A DNA stretch of 64,000 nt from Achromobacter denitrificans NBRC 15125. Lineage in GTDB: Bacteria; Pseudomonadota; Gammaproteobacteria; Burkholderiales; Burkholderiaceae_B. Shown piece after piece: positions 57,494 to 64,000 of the stretch. The stretch spans positions 1 to 64,000 of the forward strand of contig NZ_BCTQ01000013.1 of assembly GCF_001571365.1 (NCBI RefSeq), written 5' to 3'. Both the position numbers and the translations under genes were made by a program. Under the pieces are notes generated by a model. That model did no database searches, was not told the origin of the DNA, and worked only from the letters and a program-made list of their open reading frames with translations. Every line of letters starts with the position of its first letter. Positions within the stretch are counted from its first letter, which is position 1.

Positions 57494-58438
57494 ATGTCTT
57501 TGCACGTGATCACTCCCACCATCCGCTCGACCGCGCTCTCGCAGCGCGCGGGCCTGGATGTGTTCCTCAAGCTCGAAAACGTCCAGCCCTGCGGCTCCTT
57601 CAAGCTGCGCGGCGTGGGCCACGCGTGCAGCGCGTTGCACGCGCAAGGCGCCCGGCGGTTCGTCTCATCGTCCGGCGGCAACGCCGGCTATGCCGTGGCC
57701 TATGCCGGCAGGCAGCTGGGCGTTCCAGTGACGGTGGTGGTGCCTGAAACCACGTCCGAAAAGGCCAAGGTCCTCATCCAGAGCGAAGGCGCGCAAGTCG
57801 TCGTGCATGGCGGTTCCTGGCAGGATGCCAACGCGCATGCGCAGGCGCTGCTTGACGCCGCATCGGCTTTCATCCATCCCTTCGACCATCCTCTGCTTTG
57901 GGAAGGCCATGCTTCCATGATCGACGAGCTCGCCACCCAATGCGCCAAGCCCGACGTGATCGTCTGCTCGGTGGGCGGCGGCGGGCTGCTGGCGGGCGTG
58001 GGGGAAGGATTGCTGCGCAACGGCTGGGGCGACGTCGGCATCCTGGCCATGGAAACCGAAGGAACCGCCTCGTATGCCGCGGCGTTGGCGCGGGGCGCCC
58101 CGGTCGAGCTTCCCGCCGTCTCCGGCGTGGCGACGTCGCTGGGCGCGCGCAGGGTGTGCGAACGCGCCGTCGGCCTGGCGCGCGAGCTGGAGGTCAGGAG
58201 CCTCGTGCTATCGGACGCAGCGGCGGTGGAAGGCTGCGCCGACCTCCTGGATGCGCACCGGCTGCTGACGGAACCCGCTTGCGGCGCTTCCATCGCGGGC
58301 CTGGACGGCGTGCGCCGCCATTTCCCGGACGCCCGCAGCGCCGTGGTGATCGTGTGCGGCGGGGTGGGGGTGACGGCGGAACAGCTCCAGACTTGGAGAA
58401 AGCCGGCGTCCGGACAGGGCCGGCCCGGCGCTGCGTGA
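57494..58438 (+). CDS. PLP-dependent L-serine/threonine dehydratase, SDS type
   Basis: Protein of 314 residues of the fold type II PLP enzymes. The PLP lysine is in KLENVQPCGSFKLRGVGHAC, with SSSGGNAGYAVAYAGRQLGVP, PFDHPLLWEGHASMIDEL, the phosphate cradle SVGGGGLLAGVGEGL and VEPACGA-like LTEPACGASIAG. The pattern matches eukaryote-like serine dehydratases more than the long biosynthetic threonine deaminase. It starts 52 bp after the deacylase gene. It converts serine (or threonine) to the 2-oxoacid and ammonia. Confidence 0.87.
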   Translation: MSLHVITPTIRSTALSQRAGLDVFLKLENVQPCGSFKLRGVGHACSALHAQGARRFVSSSGGNAGYAVAYAGRQLGVPVTVVVPETTSEKAKVLIQSEGAQVVVHGGSWQDANAHAQALLDAASAFIHPFDHPLLWEGHASMIDELATQCAKPDVIVCSVGGGGLLAGVGEGLLRNGWGDVGILAMETEGTASYAAALARGAPVELPAVSGVATSLGARRVCERAVGLARELEVRSLVLSDAAAVEGCADLLDAHRLLTEPACGASIAGLDGVRRHFPDARSAVVIVCGGVGVTAEQLQTWRKPASGQGRPGAA

Positions 58439-58488
58439 AGGCCCGGCATTCCAAGGCCTGCGGCACGCCATCGTCGATGCGCTTGCCT

Positions 58489-59619
58489 TCAATACGCCAC
58501 GCCGAGCGAAACCAGTTCCTCGGGATCCAGCCAATCCTTCAATGCCTCGGCATCCGGCGGCTGCGGCGCCGTGGGCGTCGCATTGGGCGTACGGCTGAAA
58601 CGCGGCGCCGGGGCGGGCTGCGTAATGCCGTCTATCTCCAGCAGCGTCGCGCGCGCCTTGACCTGAGGATGCCCGGCCGCGTCGCGCAGCGTGTGCACCG
58701 GCGCCACGCACACGTCCAGCCGAGCCAGCCCTTCGCACCATTCGTCCCGGGCGTGGCGGGCAAACGCCGCGCGCAGCACCGTTCGCAGACGAGGCCAGGT
58801 GCTCCTGTCCTGGTGGTCTCCCAATTCCCGTATGGCGTCGTCGTCAAGACCGAGTTGCCGCAGCAGCAGTTCATGGAAGCGGCGTTCAATCGGACCGACC
58901 GAGAGCCACTGGCCGTCCGCGCATTGGTACACGTCGTAGAACGGCGCGCCGGAATCCAGGATGTTGGTGCCCCGCTCCGGCTGCCACGTTCCTGAAGCGG
59001 CCAGGCCGAAGAACGCCGTCGCCATCGAGGCCACCCCGTCCATCACGGCGGCATCCACCACCTGGCCTTGTCCGGACTGGCGAGCCTCGATGATTGCAGC
59101 CAGTATGCCCAATGCAAGATACGGGCCGCCGCCGCCAAAATCGCCTACCAGCGCAAGCGGCGGCGTCGGCGGCTGGCCCGCTCGGCCGATGGCGTCCAGC
59201 ACCCCGGTGACGGCGATATAGTTGATGTCATGGCCGGCCACGTGGGCGAGCGGCCCATCCTGGCCCCAGCCGGTAATGCGGCCGTAGACCAGACGGGGAT
59301 TCTCCGCCAGGCAAGCTTGCGGCCCAAGGCCCAGCCGCTCCGTCACGCCCGGGCGGAATCCCTCGATCAGCGCATCGGCCTTGCGCAACAGCCGAAGCAC
59401 CAGGGCAACGGCGCGCGGATCCTTCAGGTCCAGCGCAATGGCGCGCCGGTTGCGCAGCAGCAGGTTGTATTTCAGCTCCCGCTTCACCCCCAGGTCGGCC
59501 GGCTCCTTGCGTTCGATCCGCAGGACGGTCGCCCCCATGTCCGCCAGCAGCATGGCCGCCATCGGCCCCGGGCCGATTCCCGCCAGTTCAATGATCCTGA
59601 TTCCTGCCAAAGGTCCCAT
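58489..59619 (-). CDS. CaiB/BaiF family CoA transferase, alpha-methylacyl-CoA racemase-like
   Basis: Protein of 376 residues. It begins GPLAGIRIIELAGIGPGPMAAMLLADMGA, followed by NRRAIALDLKDP, PLAHVAGHDINYIAVTG (with the AMACR His and Asp/Asn region) and GQVVDAAVMDGVASM. This is the AMACR/Mcr pattern and not a transferase one. It epimerises 2-methyl-branched acyl-CoAs. It is the last gene of a four-gene acyl-CoA operon, suggesting a methyl-branched substrate such as a side chain of a sterol or isoprenoid acid. Confidence 0.87.
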   Translation of the reverse strand: MGPLAGIRIIELAGIGPGPMAAMLLADMGATVLRIERKEPADLGVKRELKYNLLLRNRRAIALDLKDPRAVALVLRLLRKADALIEGFRPGVTERLGLGPQACLAENPRLVYGRITGWGQDGPLAHVAGHDINYIAVTGVLDAIGRAGQPPTPPLALVGDFGGGGPYLALGILAAIIEARQSGQGQVVDAAVMDGVASMATAFFGLAASGTWQPERGTNILDSGAPFYDVYQCADGQWLSVGPIERRFHELLLRQLGLDDDAIRELGDHQDRSTWPRLRTVLRAAFARHARDEWCEGLARLDVCVAPVHTLRDAAGHPQVKARATLLEIDGITQPAPAPRFSRTPNATPTAPQPPDAEALKDWLDPEELVSLGVAY

Positions 59620-59661
59620 GCGTACCTCTCCCCATGTGATGCCGGACGGCGCGCCGCCAGG

Positions 59662-60858
59662 TCAAGGCAGCTCGATGGCGATAGCCGTGGCTTCGCCTCC
59701 GCCCAGGCACAGACTGGCCACGCCGCGCCGCAGGCCCCTACGCTCCAGCGAATGCAGCAATGTCACGATAATGCGCGCGCCGGTGGCGCCCACCGGGTGC
59801 CCGAGCGCGCAGGCGCCGCCTTCGACGTTGACCCGCTCGGCCGGCAGGCCGAGGTCGCGCAGCGCGATCATCGGAACGACCGCGAACGCCTCGTTGATCT
59901 CGAAAAGATCGACCGAGTCGCGGCTCCAGCCGACGCGATCGAGCAAGCGCGCGATCGCGTGCACCGGCGCCACCGGAAACTGCCCCGGCGCCAATGCCGC
60001 CGCGGCATGGCCGACGATACGCGCCCGCGGCGTCAGCCCCGATACTTCCGCGTGCCGCTGCCTCGTCAGCACCAGCGCGGCGGCGCCGTCCGATATCGAA
60101 GAGGCGTTCCCGGCCGTGACCGTGCCGTCAGGCGTGAATGCAGGCTTCAAGCCGCCCAGCCGCGACACGTCGCACAGGCCCGGCGTCTCGTCGTCCGCAA
60201 CGAGCGCCGCGGCCTCCACGCCACGGCGCGCCCTTGCCGCGATGGGCGCGATCTCGGCCGCGAAGTGCCCTGCCGCGACGCTGTGCTGGGCGCGCAGGAC
60301 GCTCTGCTCGGCGTAGGCATCCTGCTGAGCCCGGCTGAAGCCGTGTTCGCGCGCGGCCAGGTCCGCGTAATGTCCCATCAGATGCCCTTCGTAGGCATCC
60401 TGCAGGCCATCGCGATACATGTGGTCGAGCAACTGCCCGTCGCCAAGGCGATACCCCTGGCGCGCCTTGGGGATCAGGTGCGGCGCATTGCTCATCGACT
60501 CCATGCCCCCAGCCAGCACGACGTCGGCCGATCCGGCGCAAAGAATATCGTGCGCCAGGATTGCCGCCTTCATGCCGGAACCGCACATCTTGCTCAGCGT
60601 CGTGGCCTGCACCGAGGTTGGCAACCCCGCGCCTAGCACCGCCTGACGCGCCGGCGCCTGCCCCAGGCCCGCAAACAGGCAGCAGCCCACCAGCGCTTCC
60701 TCGACGGCATCGGGCGCCAAACCCGCCTGGCGGACGGCGGAGGCCAGCGCATGAGCGCCGAGCTGGGGCGCAGTGTAGTGCGACAGCGCGCCCTGGAAAG
60801 CGCCGATGGGCGTGCGCTGCGCGCCGACGATGACGACGGGATCTGAACGGGTTGACAT
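59662..60858 (-). CDS. Acetyl-CoA acetyltransferase/thiolase
   Basis: Thiolase of 398 residues. Nucleophile Cys is in TLSKMCGSGMKAAILA, with GGMESMSNAPHL, EINEAFAVVPMIAL, GGACALGHPVGATGAR (His) and the second Cys in SLCLGGGEATAIAIE. It cleaves 3-ketoacyl-CoA. ATG at 60858 begins the family N-terminus. Part of the acyl-CoA dehydrogenase operon. Confidence 0.92.
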   Translation of the reverse strand: MSTRSDPVVIVGAQRTPIGAFQGALSHYTAPQLGAHALASAVRQAGLAPDAVEEALVGCCLFAGLGQAPARQAVLGAGLPTSVQATTLSKMCGSGMKAAILAHDILCAGSADVVLAGGMESMSNAPHLIPKARQGYRLGDGQLLDHMYRDGLQDAYEGHLMGHYADLAAREHGFSRAQQDAYAEQSVLRAQHSVAAGHFAAEIAPIAARARRGVEAAALVADDETPGLCDVSRLGGLKPAFTPDGTVTAGNASSISDGAAALVLTRQRHAEVSGLTPRARIVGHAAAALAPGQFPVAPVHAIARLLDRVGWSRDSVDLFEINEAFAVVPMIALRDLGLPAERVNVEGGACALGHPVGATGARIIVTLLHSLERRGLRRGVASLCLGGGEATAIAIELP

Positions 60859-60903
60859 GATTTGATGCCTCGGATTCAAACGTGTTCAAGGAATGGGTTG
60901 TCT

Positions 60904-61974
60904 CTATGCCGAAAGGCTCGGCGTGGCCAGACCGGCGTCGGCGGGCGCCACGGCCATGATGCCCCGCACGAAATCCAGCATCGTCTGGCTGGCTCCGGTC
61001 AGCAGCCGATGGCCGATCAGGCCGGCGCAGTCGTCCTCGCTCATGCCGGTCGCGCGCCATTCGTGCAGCCGGGTGGTGTAAAGCCCCAAAGCCAATTCTT
61101 CGGTGATCCCGATTGCGCCGTGAATCGCGTGCGCGATGGCGCAAACCACGGGAATGGCTTCGCAGGCCCGCAATCTCGCGCTAGCCGCGAGCGAGGCGTC
61201 GGGGAACACGGCGCCGCTGGCGCAGGCCAGGCGCGCCGCCATGACGGTGGACGCCACCTGCTCGGCGACCACGCTGATTTCCTGCTGAATCGCCTGGAAC
61301 CGTCCCAGCGCCCGGCCGAATTGCTGACGCTCGCCAACGAAGGAAATGCAGCGATCGAGCACCGCCTGCATCGCCCCGGCAATCCCGGCCGCATCGGCGA
61401 CGTTGCGCCAGGCCAGGACGGCCCCGTCCGGCAAGGCGACGCGGCCGACGATCGGCGGCGATGCCGTCCATACGGGCGTGGCGCTGGCGCGCGGCCGAAA
61501 AATGCCGGGATCGGACGCCGCTGGCGCGGCCACCAGCAACAGGCAATCATCGCGATGGACCAGCACGCTGCGCGCCAGGCCGGCCCCAGGCGTCGGGGTG
61601 ACGCGCAGTCCGTCCGGCCCGGACTGCGCGCGGGCCAGGGCAATGGGGCCTTCAGGCACGGCCTGGCCCGCCGCCCGCAACAAGGCGCGCGCCAGCATGG
61701 TGTCGGCAAACGGATAGGGCAAGGCCGAAGCCCCGGCCGCCCGCAGCAGCCCTTCGACGTCCGCCAAGGACAATCCGGCTCCCCCTTGATCCATCGGCGT
61801 CAAGGCGTCGGTATACCCCAGCGCGTCGATCTCCTGCCAAGTGCGTGCGAGGCCGCCGTTCGCTTCCCGCCCCGCGCCGGCGGCTTCGATCTCGCGGACG
61901 CGCTCCAACGGACACAAGCCGGCCAGCGCGCGCGAGAATTCGTCATACAGGTCTTGCTGGATGGATTGCGACAT
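60904..61974 (-). CDS. Acyl-CoA dehydrogenase, short/degenerate subunit type
   Basis: Protein of 356 residues of the acyl-CoA dehydrogenase fold. N-terminal helices are followed by a weak beta domain. The C-terminal bundle has RQQFGRALGRFQAIQQEISVVAEQ and AHAIHGAIGITEELALGLYT. The middle FAD motif of the usual enzymes is poorly conserved. Its pairing with the next, more canonical dehydrogenase 27 bp upstream resembles heteromeric (alpha2beta2) FadE pairs for sterol-side-chain or branched substrates. Confidence 0.82.
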   Translation of the reverse strand: MSQSIQQDLYDEFSRALAGLCPLERVREIEAAGAGREANGGLARTWQEIDALGYTDALTPMDQGGAGLSLADVEGLLRAAGASALPYPFADTMLARALLRAAGQAVPEGPIALARAQSGPDGLRVTPTPGAGLARSVLVHRDDCLLLVAAPAASDPGIFRPRASATPVWTASPPIVGRVALPDGAVLAWRNVADAAGIAGAMQAVLDRCISFVGERQQFGRALGRFQAIQQEISVVAEQVASTVMAARLACASGAVFPDASLAASARLRACEAIPVVCAIAHAIHGAIGITEELALGLYTTRLHEWRATGMSEDDCAGLIGHRLLTGASQTMLDFVRGIMAVAPADAGLATPSLSA

Positions 61975-62001
61975 GTGCTTCCCTTGTCGTGTCGATACGT
62001 C

Positions 62002-63213
62002 TTAGCGCAGGCCGAGTTCGCGCGCGATGATGCCGCGCAGGATGTGGCGGGTTCCCCCGCGCAATGAAAAAGTCGGGTTGATGAGCGTCAGGTAAGCCAG
62101 CGTGCGCGCCAGCGCCTCGTCTGGCGCCGGGCCCGTGCCGGCCCGCAAGGCCCGGCCTATCCATTCGGGCACGGCCTGTTCGAACTCCGTGCCCAGGTCT
62201 TTCACCAATACGGCCGCCAGGCTGGCGTCGGCGCCGTCGTTCAGGCGTTGAGTCACCGCCAGCGACATTCCTCGGAGCACCGCCAGACGCCCGGCCAGCC
62301 GCCCCGCCAATCGGATTTGTTCCGGATCCGGCGTGCCCGCCCGACGCAAATGGGCGAGCCAGCCGTCTATCAGCACCATGCTGGAATAGATGCGCTCCGG
62401 GCCGCTGCGCTCCAGCGCCAGTTCCGCCGTGACCTGCTGCCAGCCGCTGCCCTCCTCGCCGATCAACGCGTCCGGCGGCAGCAGGACGTTGTCGAACAGC
62501 ACCTCGCAGAAGTGGGAATCTCCTGAAATGTCCCGGATCGGGCGGATCTCGATGCCGGGCAGGGAAAGGTCGAAGATCACTTGCGAGAGCCCGCGGTGGC
62601 GGTCTTCCGGCCCTCCGGACGTTCGCACCAGGGCGCACATGTAATGAGAGCGATGGGCGTTGGTGGTCCAGATCTTGCGCCCGTTCAACCGCCAGCCTCC
62701 GGCATCGGGCGTGGCGCGCGTGCGCACGCTGGCCAGATCGGAGCCGGTATCGGGCTCGCTCATGCCGATCGCAAAAAAGGCCTCGCCGCGAATGATGCGC
62801 GGCAGATAGAAGTCACGCTGCGCCTGCGAGCCATAGCGCAGAATCAAGGGCGCGGTCTGACGGTCGGCGATCCAATGCGCCGAGACCGGGGCGCCGGCCG
62901 CGAGCAGTTCCTCGCTCAGGACAAAGCGGGCGAAATTGCTGCGCGCCGCGCCGCCATAAGCGGCCGGCAGCGTCAGCCCCAGCCACCCTTGCCGCGCCAG
63001 CGCGCGGCTGAAGTCCGCGTCGTATCCCATCCAGGAGCGCGCGCGGAGGTCGGCGGGCATGTCCTTCAGCGCGTCGCGCAAGAAGGCGCGCACGGACGAG
63101 CGCAAGGCCTCGTCCTGCGCGGGAATCGCGGCGAGCCGCAGTGCGTCATTGATAGCGCCCAATCTGATCCCCCGGAGCGTGTCGCGGCACGGCGCCTGCA
63201 CACACGCTCCCAT
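62002..63213 (-). CDS. Acyl-CoA dehydrogenase, canonical subunit
   Basis: Protein of about 400 residues. It has GWLGLTLPAAYGG, IGMSEPDTGSDLASVRT (FAD motif), WRLNGRKIWTTNAHRSHYM and INPTFSLRGGTRHILRGIIARELGL at the end. It oxidises an acyl-CoA to the enoyl-CoA. The start is uncertain: ATG 63213 gives a Cys-rich N-terminus, while TTG 63162 has a GGGGG stretch 8 bases before it. First gene of the acyl-CoA operon, divergent from a LysR gene. Confidence 0.85.
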   Translation of the reverse strand: MGACVQAPCRDTLRGIRLGAINDALRLAAIPAQDEALRSSVRAFLRDALKDMPADLRARSWMGYDADFSRALARQGWLGLTLPAAYGGAARSNFARFVLSEELLAAGAPVSAHWIADRQTAPLILRYGSQAQRDFYLPRIIRGEAFFAIGMSEPDTGSDLASVRTRATPDAGGWRLNGRKIWTTNAHRSHYMCALVRTSGGPEDRHRGLSQVIFDLSLPGIEIRPIRDISGDSHFCEVLFDNVLLPPDALIGEEGSGWQQVTAELALERSGPERIYSSMVLIDGWLAHLRRAGTPDPEQIRLAGRLAGRLAVLRGMSLAVTQRLNDGADASLAAVLVKDLGTEFEQAVPEWIGRALRAGTGPAPDEALARTLAYLTLINPTFSLRGGTRHILRGIIARELGLR

Positions 63214-63363
63214 GTTCGAAAAATGCCGTGAAACCCTGATTCGCGCGGTATGCGCGGGCTTCATGGCAATCTACACGGGGGGCCGCGACCCGGTCTAATA
63301 TTAGATGTGGACCGGGCAATACATCACAAATATCGCGAGCCCGGCGCATCAAGGGAGACACCC

Positions 63364-64000
63364 GTGGAGCTACGCCAGCTCAAGCAGCTGTTGGTCTTGT
63401 CCGAAACGCTCAATTTCCATCGCGCCGCCGAACGGCTGCATATGGCGCAACCGCCGCTATCGACCGCCATCAAGAAGCTGGAACAGGAACTCGGCGTGCA
63501 ACTCTTCGATCGGCTGCCCGGCGGCCTGCAGCCGACGCCCGCGGCCCAGGTAGTGTTGCGATATGCGCGCACCACGCTGTTCTATGCCGAAGAGATCCGG
63601 CGCGCGGCAAGGGAGGGAGCCAGTGGAGAACAAGGCGTGCTGAAGGTTGGCTTCGTGGGCTCTTCCACGTATTCGCTGATGCCGCGGCTGCTGTCCGAAT
63701 TCAGAAGGGACTTCCCGCGAGTCGACCTGATCATCGAGGAATCCACCACCATCGATCTGCTGCGCCGCCTGGACACGCATACGCTGGACGTCGCGCTGGT
63801 GCGGTTCCCGGTGCTTGAGCCCACCGCGGCCCGTATCACCTTGCTGCAGCCGGACCACCTGATGCTTGCCGTTCCGGCCGACAGCCGCCATGCCCAACGC
63901 GACGACGTCGCGCTGAGCGACCTGGCGGACGAACCTTTCATCGGTTATTCACGCACGCATGTCCCCGGCATGCACGCGCTGGTCATGTATGCCTTCCAGC
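63364..64000 (+). CDS. LysR family regulator, 3' truncated by window edge
   Basis: Open to the window end with a GTG start at 63364 and GGGAG just upstream. The HTH reads LRQLKQLLVLSETLNFHRAAERLHMAQPPLSTAIKKLE (in parts: LSETLNFHRAAERLHMAQPP). The effector domain begins LKVGFVGSSTYSLMPRLLSEF, a CatR/BenM-like start. It is divergent from the acyl-CoA dehydrogenase operon and is its likely regulator. About 212 codons are visible. Confidence 0.88.
   Translation, partial: MELRQLKQLLVLSETLNFHRAAERLHMAQPPLSTAIKKLEQELGVQLFDRLPGGLQPTPAAQVVLRYARTTLFYAEEIRRAAREGASGEQGVLKVGFVGSSTYSLMPRLLSEFRRDFPRVDLIIEESTTIDLLRRLDTHTLDVALVRFPVLEPTAARITLLQPDHLMLAVPADSRHAQRDDVALSDLADEPFIGYSRTHVPGMHALVMYAFQ

Noticed and set aside
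56332-57681. 449-codon minus-strand frame opposite the deacylase gene
   Set aside because: Antisense shadow of a gene with clear zinc-binding motifs.
1-64000. CRISPR arrays, rRNA genes, replication origins
   Set aside because: No regularly spaced repeats, rRNA sequence or DnaA-box clusters were seen.

Overview
The window looks like chromosome of a GC-rich betaproteobacterium of the Alcaligenaceae (Bordetella/Achromobacter type). The evidence is high GC, dense same-strand catabolic operons, a tripartite-tricarboxylate (Bug/TctC) binding protein, a pertactin-like autotransporter, and many LysR, GntR and XRE-cupin regulators. There is no rRNA, CRISPR array, intact insertion sequence or prophage; one tRNA-Arg(TCT) is present.

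Layout. 1-4.7 kb (+): tail of a sulfonate/nitrate-type ABC permease that is frameshifted at the window edge, its binding protein, an aldehyde dehydrogenase, a GMC oxidoreductase and a stand-alone N-terminal-like piece of a D-2-hydroxyacid dehydrogenase. 4.8-19.5 kb (-): fifteen genes in one direction. They encode a 2-oxoglutarate-dehydrogenase-type E1, a class I aminotransferase, an SDR, a branched-chain-type ABC importer, a GntR regulator, a PxpABC (5-oxoprolinase) set, biotin carboxylase, and two BCCP-like proteins of which only one can be biotinylated. 19.8-22.7 kb (+, divergent): a methylsuccinyl-CoA dehydrogenase-like and a mesaconyl-CoA C1-C4 transferase-like gene. Read together, 4.8-22.7 kb suggests import of a lactam or amino acid, ring opening, deamination, oxidative decarboxylation to a methylsuccinyl-CoA-type thioester, and conversion to mesaconyl-C4-CoA. 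This ordered pathway is an inference.

22.7-27.8 kb: a LysR regulator, a 997-residue autotransporter, a gene-free stretch and tRNA-Arg. 27.9-34.5 kb: a probable L-pipecolate locus with a polar amino acid ABC importer, an AmaA-like FAD oxidase, an AmaB/antiquitin aldehyde dehydrogenase and an XRE-cupin regulator broken by a frameshift. 34.7-40.4 kb: outer-membrane phospholipase A, PdxY, a cupin, an XRE-cupin regulator, and an aldolase II / GST / TctC operon.

40.6-49.0 kb is a fluoride island. It has three fluoride (crcB-motif) riboswitches, both known fluoride exporter classes (CLC-F and Fluc/CrcB), three DUF190 proteins, a riboswitch-controlled pair of short MutS-like ATPases, a histidine phosphatase and an MFS transporter. 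49.1-55.1 kb: a PAS-GGEEF protein, a sulfite-dehydrogenase-like pair, a phenol-degradation-type outer membrane protein, a ferredoxin and a copper chaperone each behind a MerR/CueR-type promoter with a 19-bp spacer, and an MFS transporter. 55.3-64 kb: LysR regulator, deacylase, serine dehydratase, then a fatty acyl-CoA catabolic operon (two acyl-CoA dehydrogenases, thiolase, AMACR-like CoA transferase family protein) with a divergent LysR gene cut by the right edge.
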